From positions 112,268,480 to 112,332,479 of the forward strand of contig NC_083345.1 in the NCBI RefSeq assembly GCF_019175385.1: a stretch of 64,000 nucleotides of DNA, read 5' to 3'. The position numbers were made by a program, and so were the translations under genes. This document shows positions 12,408 through 24,265 of this stretch, one piece after another. The notes under the pieces are model-generated. The model searched no databases. It was not told the DNA's origin and saw nothing but the letters and a program-made list of their open reading frames with translations. Origin of the DNA: Lycium barbarum (lineage: Eukaryota; Streptophyta; Magnoliopsida; Solanales; Solanaceae). Numbering within the stretch: position 1 is the first letter of the stretch; every line of letters begins with the position of its first letter.

Positions 12408-12473
12408 AATCCTATGCATACAGGTACATTTATGTATGTATGTATAAATATATATACACACATATATTACTTG

Positions 12474-12474
<1 letters not shown>

Positions 12475-12528
<54 letters not shown>
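12475..12528. repeat. (TA)n microsatellite
   Basis: About 27 uninterrupted TA units. ORF readings through it are artefacts. Confidence 0.95.
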
Positions 12529-12530
<2 letters not shown>

Positions 12531-13169
12531 TTTCACTTCTCTCTTATTCTCTATTATCAATAATAAACGAGCTTTTGTTGTTATTAATGGAATATTTTAA
12601 ATTATAATTTAAAATTTTATTTATAATATAAATAAATAATCTTTTAGGAATTTGTTATAGAATATACGTCTATTTTTATTAATTATTTTATATTACCTGC
12701 ATTGAAATATATTTATAAATTTATTATTACCCTTCTCAGACCTCACTTATGGGATTACATTGGATATGTCATTGTTTGTATTATTACCTATTATTTTTAC
12801 TTGTATAAATAGATATCGGTGTTTTGATTATTATTAATAATAAAAAAAATTATTCTTCTCATTTATTTCATTATGGAGAGGTATAAAGTTATATACTCAA
12901 CTAGTATTTCTCAGTTTTCTTTTTCCGTCTCGAAAATAATATTTATTTTCTTATAGGAAATCTGTTACATAGATTAAAGAGATTAAAAAAAATTATAATT
13001 TTAAAGAAGTAAAAGAAAAAAGGAAAAGTAGGTAATGTAAGGGTAAAATAGGAATTTTAAAAAGCAATTAGGATAAAAGGGGGGAGAATGACTATTATTT
13101 AAAGTTGAGGGGGGGAGTTTGATTTTTGAAGCAAAGTTTGGGGGTGAAAATGATTTTCACCCTTTAAAT

Positions 13170-13725
13170 CTAGAATCAAATATTTGGATCATCCTACTCA
13201 GAACTTTAAAAAAAAAAAAAGATTGGATGGAGGAAAACTTCTTTTGTCAAGCAATAAATATTATTTACAATTTTTTTCTCAATTGCAAGTAGATTGGGTT
13301 CAGTTATATGAGTAGCTCTTCTAGCAGGTGTACATAATATTAACTTGTGCAAATCGATATCTTCTAACACACACACTAGGAAAATGTCAATATATTAGTA
13401 TATTATGGGTTAATTTTTGCTAAAAAAAAAAAAAAACTACTCCTATTAAACATCTTTTTATTGAACATTTTGCAAATACAGATGTTAGATAAATTTTATT
13501 GATTTGGAAAAAATGGTAGGTGATAACACTGTGGTCCACACTAGCTAAAATTATGTTTGAAGGTAGATATTTGAAGTAAAATACTCGTCATTGACTTGAT
13601 TTACTTGCCAAAGACTGGTGACTTCTTTTTTTCTTCTTGATCTCCAAAATGTATGCCTTGCATGAGAGTCCTCAATATCTTCTTAGATCCCACACCTGTT
13701 GCTTTGAAGCCTCCAATAATAGACT
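13170..13725. other. AT-rich spacer, nothing recognised
   Basis: A-runs and AT-rich sequence. No gene, LTR end or TIR could be supported. Confidence 0.4.
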
Positions 13726-13727
13726 AA

Positions 13728-14794
13728 GGCTTCATTTGTTTTCATTAAGATTAAGACGTCTGAATCTAAATACACATCTGAATTATTAAGATATTGTTTC
13801 TAGATCTGAACATTGAATGATTTAGGCTATTTGTTTTCTCAACATCTGAATGTGCATAATATAATTATTTAAACACAATAAATATACAATTCAAATAAAA
13901 TCGGAACTAAAAATTAAAAAATAAATAAAAATTTAATAAAATAAAAATATGAAACATTTATGTTTGTTAGTAATGACGGAGATGTTTGTAGTGATGGTGG
14001 GTAGGGTTTTGGGGGACGGGGGAGGAGAGTGGTGGTGAGGGGGTGGTTGGGGGTAAGGTAGGTAGGTGGTGAATATGGTGGTGGGTGGGTTTTGGAGTGG
14101 GGGTGGAGTTGAAGTGGAGTTGGGGGTGAGTGGACATCTGAAGCGTGGACAATATATGATTGGGGCTCAACATCGGGTGAAACAAGATTTGGGTGGGCCT
14201 GGCTGTGATATCATGATAAAGAAATGGACCTTAGGTCTAACTCAACCCCAAAAACTAGTTCAAGAGGCTAGAATTGCCCAAGACCATGTAAGGTGACATA
14301 TTTGCCTCCCGCCCACTGATGTGGGACTTAACACTGTTCATATAGATAATTGACTGTGCTTGAGCCCCTAAGTTACTTTTACATACCTTTGGAACCATTT
14401 CCTTATGCTATTTCTAAAGATTTGTTGACATACAACCCCCACCCCCACCCCTCACACACACACGGAGGATTGGGGTGTGTGTGCTGGGTAGTGGAGGGTT
14501 GGGGTGGCTTGTGGTGGGTGGGTTGTGGGGTGGGTAGTGGTGGGGTGGGTAGGTGGCGTGGTGGTGGGGGTAAGTAGGGGGTGAGTGGTGGGAGTGAGGG
14601 GATGGGGGAGATGGAGTCGGTGGTAAAAATTATCCATACAAAATACCTCTTAATGATAGACTTTATTCAAAATCTTAATGATTAAGACCTATTCAGACCA
14701 AATAAATGCTTATATCTTAATGTAAATAAATACACTTAATGATCTAAGGTCTGAACCATTCAGACTTCCATTTAGTGCAAACAAAAATGAGGCC
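13728..14794. mobile_element. hAT-like non-autonomous TIR element, about 1.07 kb
   Basis: The left end GGCTTCATTTGTTTTCATTAA and the inverted right end (GGCCTCATTTTTGTTTGCACTAA on the other strand) form imperfect terminal inverted repeats. Subterminal GTCTGAAT/ATTCAGAC words recur near both ends. Inside are two G-rich tracts (about 13995-14130 and 14465-14605). Between them sits a second, older repeat (14170-14330) ending in gatgtgggactta. No transposase is visible. Confidence 0.5.
14465..14605 (+). repeat. G-rich GGGTGG-type tract
   Basis: Many GGG/GGGG runs separated by one to four bases, with a CA/CCCC-rich stretch just before it (14437-14463). The G-run density meets the usual G-quadruplex pattern on the plus strand. 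Confidence 0.75.
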
Positions 14795-16242
14795 GAAGTA
14801 AGCTAGTAAAATTAGGCAAGAAAATGATCTTCTAAATACTTCTTAGTCTTTATTTCAGATATTTTACGCTTAAAAATAAAAGATATCGCTGAAAATTTGA
14901 TATGAAATGTAAAAAACTATAATTGTGCAATGTCAATTGACCCGTTATATACCTATATACAAAGTAGTACTACCTTTTTCTTTCCTTCTTTCTGCAGTCC
15001 TGTTGTTAGGATTCAAACTGGTGATACTATTATTTGAATCCTAGTTCTTGCGTTGCCTGATGGAGATACAAAAGAAGAACTTCATTAAAGTGACATCACA
15101 CACTTTTAAACCAAGTTATTGGGAATTTAAATTGAGTTAAGTACACCCTATATCAATTAGGGTACTAATGCTAACAAAATTAACCCACCTTTTTAAATCT
15201 TTCAGAAAATGACCCACTCCATCCTCCTCCCCCTCTCTCTCTTCTTCGTTTCGCCGGCATCCCAATGACTCCGGCACCGACAGATTTACTCCAAGAACAC
15301 GGGGCACTATTCACCTTCCGGCCAGTGACCACTCGCACCCTAATTCCGCCGTTTCCAGTGAATCTACTTCTCGAAAACGGCCAAATGTTGATATTCAGCT
15401 CCGCCCCATTAATATTACTTCCACCAACACCTCCACATTTCTTTTCTTTCTTCTTTTTTCTCTGAATTTCTCTTATCGTTTTTCTTGAAGTAATTCAAGA
15501 TCTAACTCTGGTTGCTCACCAGAGAGTACATATCTGAAGCTTTTTAGCACCGGAGAATCGAGATCTAGCTTTGGTATATCGCCGGAGAGGATAGATATGA
15601 AGTTTTCAATGTATCCGATGGGTGTATATGAGTATATTGGTGTATCATATTGTATAATATTATATATGGGTGTATCAATAATATTGGTGTATTTGGGTTA
15701 AAGCTTTGTAACATAAGTTTTGGGCTTTTTTTTTTTTTTTTGCAATGTAAGTGAGCGAATTGTACATTTATGAAATTTTCCCATTTAAATTCTAGCCTAA
15801 TTAATAAACGAACTTTTATCAATTTTCTAAGCAATTAGTCATTGGATTTTGACCAGAGTTACTTTGATTTTGGCTTAGGGAAACTTACATAAATAACTAC
15901 CTTTTAATGCTTGCTTTCAATCCGTAGCTATCTTTTTGCTATTTACAATTTGTACCTATATTTAGCTATTTTCACTATATTTGAATGTATTTGAATACAA
16001 TGTTCAGTTGTATCTAACCTTATCTGAAGTCACGGATTCCTGCAACCTTAATTTTCTTTGAATACATGTGTATTCAAAATAACATATTAAAGTGCATTTA
16101 AATACACGACTGAGCTGTGCATTTTAGTGTATTTATATATTGATGTATCCTTTTGTTTTGAGTGTAGTTGAACGTATTTGACTGTATTTGAATGTATTTC
16201 AACAAAATTTCAAATACACTATATTTGGTTGAAAAATTATAT

Positions 16243-16246
<4 letters not shown>

Positions 16247-16292
<46 letters not shown>
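16247..16292. repeat. (AT)n microsatellite
   Basis: About 23 AT units inside the split TIR-like element. Confidence 0.95.
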
Positions 16293-16298
<6 letters not shown>

Positions 16299-16869
16299 CA
16301 AATTGAAATACATTGAATGTGCAAGTTTTTACTGTATATAAATACAGTCAAATGCACTTGTATCTAAGTGGATTTCAGTGTATCTAAATACATCATTCCA
16401 AAAAACAGTTAGTCAAATACAACTATACATATGTATATACATCAGTCAAACAACACATACAGTCAAATACATGTGTATATAGATCAGTTGTTACGCCTCT
16501 CGTTCTCGTCGTAGTAGAACCTATGGTCGGGCATGCCTTTGGAATTGAGACCCGTGTCCGAGTTTTGGAGATAGAAAGTGTCTTAGCCAGTGTACAAAGG
16601 TACCAGCAGGTATTTCCGGGTAATTTACAGGATTAAAAGTTGAACGAATCGAATCGACGTGATCTGAGCTGAATCTGAGAAATCTGCAGACACCAGTCAT
16701 CGTCGACGGACCATCGACATGGTCGACGAACCGTCGTTGTGCGGCGTCGACAGGGTTCCACAGCCCTGAAATCTACAGGCGTAGGTCGACAGGCAGGTTG
16801 ACGGACCGTCGACACGTCGAACGGTCGTCAACCCGCTCGTCGAACCGTACTGCTGGGACTTTTTAATTC

Positions 16870-16881
16870 CAAGTATAAATA
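16870..16881 (+). promoter_or_regulatory. TATA box of the LTR-type insertion
   Basis: The sequence aagtataaatat lies about 20 bases downstream of the GTCGAC-rich island and upstream of a CT-rich leader (tctcattttctctcttcc). Confidence 0.5.
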
Positions 16882-17049
16882 TGTGATCCATGACTCTATT
16901 TCTCATTTTCTCTCTTCCAAGTCAGAAAAAAAAACCCTAGTATATTTACTCCCAACAATTTCTCTCATTATAGTGGTGAATTGGCAAGATCCGAGCCCCG
17001 TAAACCCAAGCTTGTGAAGAAAAAGGTTGTTTCAAGTGAATTAGGTATT

Positions 17050-18480
17050 AGAAGTGTGTTAAAAATTATCACTATTTAAGTGAATTGAGGTCAAGACATT
17101 AATTATGAGGGTCGTTCATTATATTAGGATGGTGGATATTTATTAATAATGAGATTAAGTCCCACTTTGGGAGTGGTTTAATATCAGCCACGTGCAATTT
17201 TTTTAGTCACAATATTAGATAACAATAGAGGGGGGCAAACCCACTTAGTTGATGAATGAGCTGGAGGGACATCTCTGCCCTATATAGAATAAAGAAGACA
17301 ATTCATTTTGTTTTGCCTAGGTAAAAGGCAACAAAAACGTAGCAGCTAGGTAGAATTATTTCTAGATTCTTTTTATTATTAGCCAAAGAGATAGCAAGTG
17401 ACTAATATATTAATGATAATGAGGGAAATATGCACAAGAGGAATATATTGGTACAATAGAGTAAAGTAATGAACACAAGGTGCAACTACATGGGATACAC
17501 GTATCACATGGCATTTGATGACAAAATGAAAAAGGGCCCAACAAATGGCATATGTCTATAGTGGAGGGCCCCTCTTAAAACACTTATACCCCTTTGTTGA
17601 CTTCTTATCTAGATAAATGGGATGCTGCACGTTTTTATAGATGTAAAGGACATTACATATATATTTCTTAACATCCAAAATGGAGGATAATTTCTTCACA
17701 ACGATATGGGCAGCAGCGTTCTGGGTACATTTAGGTATATATATATACCTATAGATAGTTCTTTCATCATGTAGAGATAGGGGCAGCAAGGTGGGGAGGA
17801 AAAAAAAATCTCTTTCACCGAGGCAAAAACGCGGAGAATGATATAGAGGTTATGCCCACGTTGGTCTCCTCCGGATCCTAGCAAATCGAAAAATTTCTTC
17901 AAAGTGAAGTAAGGTGGAAGAAGATTATTTCTTAGCATATGAGGTAAGAATTCTCCTCTACTAGATATATTTAAATTCGTCCAGGTCATAGTTAAAATGT
18001 GAGATGAAGAATATCAAATTAATTAAGATTATTGGATAAATATTACGTGGACATAATCCAGATATTTCATGGACAACTCGGCAGCAATTTAATTATATAC
18101 ATGCCACATAAGGGGTGCTGTGGTGTAAAGGTGAGGGAATGATTTACACGTGTAGGGCAAAAGGTTGACATTTATGTTCCTACATTTTATTAAGTAATGA
18201 CAACTTATATGTGTGTGGACCCCACTTAATTTAAGAAGGAACATTGCTATGAATGTGTCATCCTTGTTGAATAAGAATTTTAGGAAAGAAAAGGCAGCAA
18301 CCTTTCAACAAATACGTTAGTAATAGGAAGCCATCTCTTTTGAATAGTTCACACGCTAGAAATGAAAATGGAGCAGCAACTTCTTAATATTTTTGGACAA
18401 TTTCTAAAAGAAGAAAGTGAGCAGGCAGCAACATATTTCCCTTCATGGAAGATCAGCAACGTGCATAAGGTAAGTCGGAA
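17050..18480. other. Interior of the LTR insertion, nothing recognised
   Basis: AT-rich sequence with several 'gcagcaac' phrases between 18290 and 18460. No supported gene. Confidence 0.35.
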
Positions 18481-21400
18481 CATTAGACAAGTTATGAAAT
18501 TAATTATGAGAAATCGGATAAGTTATTGAGTTAATATTGTAATTTTGGGCTATTTTGAGAGTGATCTAAAGGTGGATTTAATTCTAGTTTGATATGAAAT
18601 TGTTGGTATTGTTGTCCTTTGTATTTTAATTGATGTTTTGGCCGAATTGGAATCTCGAGGATTGTTAAGTTTTCAGGGGAAATGCTGCCCGAATTTTGTC
18701 GAGTAACGTGCTAGATTAGGCTTTGGATTTTGAGCACGATATAGTTAATACTTGATATCAATAATGTTGTTATAGATTGGGAAGCTCGGGATCTGATTTG
18801 TGGTTAGCTTGGAGCGGATAAGGTATGTAAAGCTACCCCTATTCTTCTTTTGGCATGTCCTAGGTGTACTAGGATCAGATTTGAATCTCGGGAAGCGTTC
18901 TATTCATCGGAATCCGCGTTCAAAAATGCCCCTTTATCATTCAATGGAATTGAATCCTTTAAGGATATTTTGGTTGAAAGAATTATGTAAACTTTTACAA
19001 ATTGTCTAGAAAGTTATGGAATGTCCCTAGGACCTCTATAGGTGATTCCATAGGCATAATATACGTAATTCGAGCCCTTCGCTTCGGTTGTCCCGAGGTG
19101 GACCACTATTTCCGATTTTACCCTTTTGTGTTTATGACTTGTCTTCGAGCATTTTTTTTAAGAAATATTCTAACTATTCTTTTAACTACTAAATAAAAAT
19201 TGTTTTAATATTTCATTAAGCCTTATGAATTGTTTTGAAACTTGGGAACGATCTCAGAAAGATTATGCTTCCGTAACCCATTTTGACATTCGAATTTCAC
19301 TTACTATGACTCCGTTCGATTTCATTGATTTGATCTGTCATTCGATATGCTTCATTGAGTCTCTGGAAATATATATGGTATTTTTATTGCATTTAGTTTC
19401 TCACTACTCCATTCGTGGATGCCTCAATGTTTCCCACACTGAGCCCGGGCCAGGATATGTTGTCAAGCGTATTCCTCTGCATTGTTCGCCGTGCCTCGAT
19501 GTGAGGGGGCAGGTATACATGTACATGGGTTGTGGAGTATGCTGTGCCATGTACACATATTCTGATATGATATGATATGATCTGTTATGGCCATCTGATA
19601 TGATATGCTACGTTACGGGGTTATACCCCTATTCTGATCCTTCTGTATTGTGGCACCAGCGTCGGGAGGGTGGCCACGTTTTGTCTGCCGAGTCCCTTGG
19701 CAGGGGCCGGATATGATATGGCATATGTTTCTGTATACACTCTGTATGTTTTGAAAATATGCATTTGATACTTTGGATTTTACACTCACTTTTCTGTACG
19801 TTCTGTACCGGTTACGATTTTGATTCTGTGATTCAGGCTTTACATATTCAGTACATATTTCGTACTGACCCCCTTTCTTCGGGGGCTGCGTTTTCATGCC
19901 GCGCAGGTACAGACGACAGGTTTGCTGATCCGCCCGCTTAGGACTTTATTCTGCTATTTTGGAGCACTCCTTTATCCAGAGCCTATATTTTGGTACAGTC
20001 TTTTGCTATTGTATATATGTACGCTATTCAGGGGTACGACGGGGCCCTGTCCCGTCTTATGGTTCTGTTATGATCTGTAGAGGTCTGTAGACATACTTGT
20101 GTGGGTTCTGTATATGTTTTGGGTTGTTATGATCGGTGATGGCCTTATCGGCCTCTACGTGCAAAATCTGTTCATCTGTGATATTTAGTAGCGCCAACTA
20201 ACCTTTATATTAATATATTTTGATAATATGCCGGTTTGGGGTATCGGGTACGTTTGGGTGTCCAGTACGGACACTAGTCACGGCCTACGGGGTTGGGTCG
20301 TGACAGTTAAGGCTATCCTTTTTTCTTTTTTGGCATGACCTTATGATATGAACCAACATATGAGTAAGCGAGCTTCCACATTACTCTACTCTTAGAAGCA
20401 TTAGGAGTACTTCGTCTTTGATGTTCATGTACCCCGCTCATGATTGTTCCTTCTGTTCATGGGTCCAGTTTTATGTATACAGTTTATTCATGCATTGCAT
20501 TCATTATATATATATGCACATTGACCCGTGACCAGAAGGGGTTATATACGCAAGTATTATATGTATATGGGGTATGGGGAAATGGATAGGCGTTATATAC
20601 GCATTACCACCTGATCAGCTGGTGCACCAAGATGATGATATAAGGATCGGGCTGCACGTACCGCAGCAATGTATATGATGATGGCCGCAGAGAGGCCGAT
20701 ATGATATGATGGGATGCCATAGATGCTTGACAGGCGTTATATACTGGTTCATACAAGTACATGCAGATAGTCATTTCAGCTTATGAGTTCAGATCTCATT
20801 TATGATTCTTATGTATAAATGTTGCTCTTATGCCTTTCATACTCAGTACATTATCCGTACTGACTCCCCGTTGCTTGGGGGGCCTGCGTTCATGCCCGCA
20901 GGTTCAGGTAGACCGACAGGTGGTCCAGCTTAGTAAGACTTCAATCCAGCAGTGGTCAGTGCGCTCTATTGATCCGGAGCTGCAGTTTATTTTGGGTATG
21001 CTAGTCTTTTGAGATGTACATGCATATGGGTATGACGGGGCCCTATCCCGTCCTTTGTACAGCTTTTATTCTAGTAGAGGTCTGTAGACAGTTGTATGTA
21101 TTAGTCAGATGATGTAGCCTTGTCGGCTTCTATTCTTTTGCGTACAACATATGTAGCAGCCTAGCTGGCTTGCATTGTTCTTTCAGCATGTTTATGTATA
21201 TACAAGTTGTACAGAGTTCATGATGTCATCTATTTATGAGGCTGTATGAAATCAGTTTAAGTCACTTGTGCGCCCGTGATGCTCAGTGAGGTTCAAATAT
21301 GAGTATAGGGGTGTTTGGTCGCTAGAGGTCAGACACTCGTTACGACTCATCGGTTTGGATCGTGACATCAGTCAATCAACACATACAATAAATACACTAT

Positions 21401-21830
21401 ATTTACACTTAAATTCAGTCAAATTTTCGATGAAAATACAACATACAGTGGAATTGGACCAAAATTTCCGACGAAAATACAAAATATAATGTATTTTTAA
21501 AAATGGAGAATACAATAGATCTGGTGAAATACACTCAAATCTGAGAAGATATGGCCGTCTGGCCATGGATTCCGGCCAAGCGGTGGAGATGATGACGAGA
21601 AAAGGGGATTTTCACTTCTAATTAGCTTCATATTAGCCGGGCAAAGGAGGAGCTTTTGAAGTTTCTTTATTTGAAGTTCTTAGATATAGTTTTCTATCAT
21701 CTTCGTTAACATTCTCAAATCTTTCTAATAATAGATAAACAATTAATTTTAACCTCTTCATAGTTGGGGACATAATCATTGACCATAGACTGATAGGAGT
21801 TCCAAAAAGATTCGCGAAAAGAAGAGGTGG

Positions 21831-21954
21831 GAAGAAAGAATTGGTATGCATGGAGGTATTTGTGTGAAATTCGGACGATTACTCCGATATCGGAAGAAAG
21901 AATTGGTATGCATGGAGGTATTTGTGTGAAATTCGGACGATTACTCCGTTATTA
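21831..21954. repeat. 62-bp perfect-looking tandem duplication
   Basis: Two adjacent units starting gaagaaagaattggtatgc (21831 and 21893) appear identical except near the right ends. Confidence 0.85.
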
Positions 21955-22328
21955 GAGAGGGTGAGATCGGAGAGATAGAAAGAGAGGGGTGAGATCGCAC
22001 AGATTTGGGGGTGGGGCGGCAACGGCTGTGTTAGTGAATAGGAAGGAGAGAGAATTTTTTTTAGGGTTTGGAGAAAATATAAAATTTGAAATGTGTAGTG
22101 AGGGATAATAGAAAGAGATCTATGTATTTTGATATAGCTATCAATGGTAATTAAGAAAATTAATTTAGCTATTAACTATAAATAAATCAAAAGATAGTTA
22201 TTATTATTAATAATTACCTCTTAGAAGAAGCTATATCAAGTAATTTTTCCTTTGGCTTATTCCTTGCCGGCCCAAAAGGTATATGCCGACGTAAACGACG
22301 TTACGTCATGCTTAACATGATACTCTTA

Positions 22329-22664
22329 GGGGTCATTTGGTAGTCAATTAGAGTTAGGGGTCGTTTGGTTTGAAGACAAGTTATGATGAGATTAGTTATC
22401 ATGGTATTATTTCTTGTTGATTGCTTGGTTTGTTATATTAAAAGTAATTGCATTGCACAATTTTTAAGAAAAAATTGTTTGAGGGACCTCCAGGCTATAA
22501 TTGTCATTTTCCTCATTTTATCCTAGAATAACTATTCCTGGGATTGTTATTCCACACCTGCCAGGGATAATTTATCCTAGGATTAGTAACCAAACAAGAG
22601 ATATGGCGATACTAAATGTTTATCTCAGAATTATTTTTCTCTATCCATCATACCAAATGACCTC
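22329..22664. mobile_element. MITE with GGGGTCRTTTGGT ends
   Basis: GGGGTCATTTGGT at 22329 and again GGGGTCGTTTGGT at 22357 pair with the inverted accaaatgacctc end at about 22652-22664. The same terminal word occurs in the MITE at 33049. The two left ends 28 bp apart suggest a partial end duplication. Confidence 0.55.
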
Positions 22665-22740
22665 TCTAGAGTTATCCAAGTATTAATAATACATGTATAA
22701 GTTATGAGTAATTTTATGTATTATTTTATGCAGGATTTAT

Positions 22741-23485
22741 AGCCTGCTTGGACTAGCGGCTAAAAACTGCTTATTTTGAGAAGTATTTTTCAAAAAAAGT
22801 ACTTTTGGTAAGAAACAGATTATGTTTGACTAATTCATTTGAAAAGTGCTTTTGAATACTTTTAATAAGCAAATTGTGTTTAACTAATTTTCTTAAAAAA
22901 GTGTCTTTGAGTGTCAAATCATGAAAAAAGACAGATATCAAGGAACGTGTACTATCAAGATAGTTTTACAGAGAGAAATTATTTTAAATATGTAGTATGA
23001 AAGACTTCAATCAAGTTTTTGCTTTTATTTATTAAAACTTAATAGTACATTTTAAAATTTTCAATTAATATAATACATAGATAAATAAGAAACAAATATC
23101 AAATATTGATATAATATCAACACGGTGATTTGAATATACTAAAAAGCTACAACCAAAATAAAATTCAAAATCATTCCACAAATTAAAATTCAACACAAAG
23201 AATTATTAATTAAAACTTAATGGATTAATGAGAGATATACTTAAAAAATATGTATTTATGGTGGGAATATTTTTGTCTTGAAAAAAATAATTTTCTGCTT
23301 CTATTTTTTTTCAAAGAAGCAGAATTTTTTTGCTTCTCCCCAACCACAGGAAAAATGCTTCTGCTTCTACATAAAAGCAGTTTTACTAATTGGTCAAACA
23401 CTTCAAATACCCAAAAAAGTGGTTTTTTTTTTTTTAAAATAAAAAACACTCTTTTGACCTCAAAACCGCTAGGCCAAATAGGCTC
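22741..23485. mobile_element. MITE with AGCCTRYTTGG...CTAGCGG ends, about 745 bp
   Basis: The left end agcctgcttggactagcgg pairs with the inverted right end ccgctaggccaaataggct. AT-rich and non-coding. The internal 'aaaagcacttt'-type words are shared with the MITE at 42725. Confidence 0.6.
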
Positions 23486-23659
23486 TTAGTTATTCATGTA
23501 CATATATTGGTTACAAGGGTTTCTAAATTGCATACCAAAATTAAGAATTAAAATTTCAAATTAAATTTAACAATCAAAATTTGATAATAGCTTACGGAAA
23601 TCAAAAGTGCTCACCATTAGCAAGCAAAATTAAAAAACCAAAACTCTCTTAGATAACAC

Positions 23660-23800
23660 TTGTCATTTGGTACGCGAACTAAATTATCCCGGAATTATAA
23701 TTTTGGGACTAATTTATCCCATCAGAAAAATGAGATAAAATAATCTCAAGTTTAATGGGATAAAGCCAACAAGGCTGCGTACCAACACAGCTCTAATGAG
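23660..23800. mobile_element. Short MITE related to the GTCATTTGGTA family
   Basis: The left gtcatttggtacgcgaac and the inverted right part around ggctgcgtaccaa, with internal 'ttatcccg..ggataa' words, resemble the MITE at 33049-33213. Confidence 0.4.
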
Positions 23801-24265
23801 TTGTACATAAGGCAGTACTAGTTGTATGGAAGGGTGTTCAAATTTTAAAATAGCCGTGAACTAGTACTTTCCAGAGGCGTGCATATTGTATTTACGAAAC
23901 ACGTATACTTTCAAATACTTCTCCTCTCTCACTCTTAGGTGTTTTTCTTAAACATCTTTTGACCCAAAACTATATCAAGAATGAAGAAATTGGATTTGGA
24001 ACTCAGAAATCCCTGAAACAAGAAATTGGATTTTGGCCGACCCGCATAGAGTTCCTTCATCTACGTCCACTCGGTTTAATCATCAATCTTCTTTGGGTTT
24101 CTAATTGGGGAATGAATGCATCTCCATGGAAAAATATGAGGCCATTTTTGTCATTTTCTCTTGAATTTTGACCAAAGTCATTTTTTTGGCTTAAAACTCT
24201 TCGCACCGCCCATCGCCGCCACTACCGCCGATCTAGGGTTTCGAAAACCGTTCACATTTCCCTAA

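Larger units (their letters stand above)
12345..13145. mobile_element. AT-rich TIR element (MITE-like) with microsatellites
   Basis: The left side (taactttgctttaaaaatcaaa) and the right side (tttgatttttgaagcaaagtt, near 13113-13135) are inverted repeats with few mismatches, about 0.8 kb apart. A C-run follows the left arm and a G-run precedes the right arm, also in inverted order. The interior is very AT-rich and non-coding. The superfamily is not clear. Confidence 0.45.
16489..21367 (+). mobile_element. LTR-type insertion, 4.88 kb, with perfect TSD TCAGT
   Basis: It begins TGTTACGCCT and ends GGATCGTGACA (TG...CA), and is flanked on both sides by TCAGT (16484-16488 and 21368-21372). A TATA box (tataaat, about 16874) follows a GTCGAC-word island (16690-16850), as in an LTR U3. 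No gag-pol is present. A second CGTGACA end occurs internally at about 20306. The stretches 19840-20130 and 20840-21110 are related (shared 'gacggggccct..cccgtc' and 'gaggtctgtagaca' phrases). This suggests a solo LTR or two joined LTR pieces rather than an intact element. Confidence 0.6.
15871..22257. mobile_element. Non-autonomous TIR-like element split by an LTR insertion
   Basis: The left end (ggcttagggaaacttacataaa) and the inverted right end (aagccaaaggaaaaattacttgat) form weak inverted repeats. The interior is rich in gtatttgaatgtattt-type phrases on both sides of the insertion, and the sequence is continuous if 16489-21367 and one copy of TCAGT are removed. No coding capacity is seen. 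Boundaries are approximate. Confidence 0.4.

Noticed and set aside
12341..12529. ORF ending in a run of alternating Tyr-Ile
   Set aside because: Product of the (TA)n microsatellite.
15265..15465. Plus-strand ORF with GC-rich codons after a CT-rich stretch
   Set aside because: It ends in a long hydrophobic F run from a T-rich tract, has no family signature and lies in repeat sequence.
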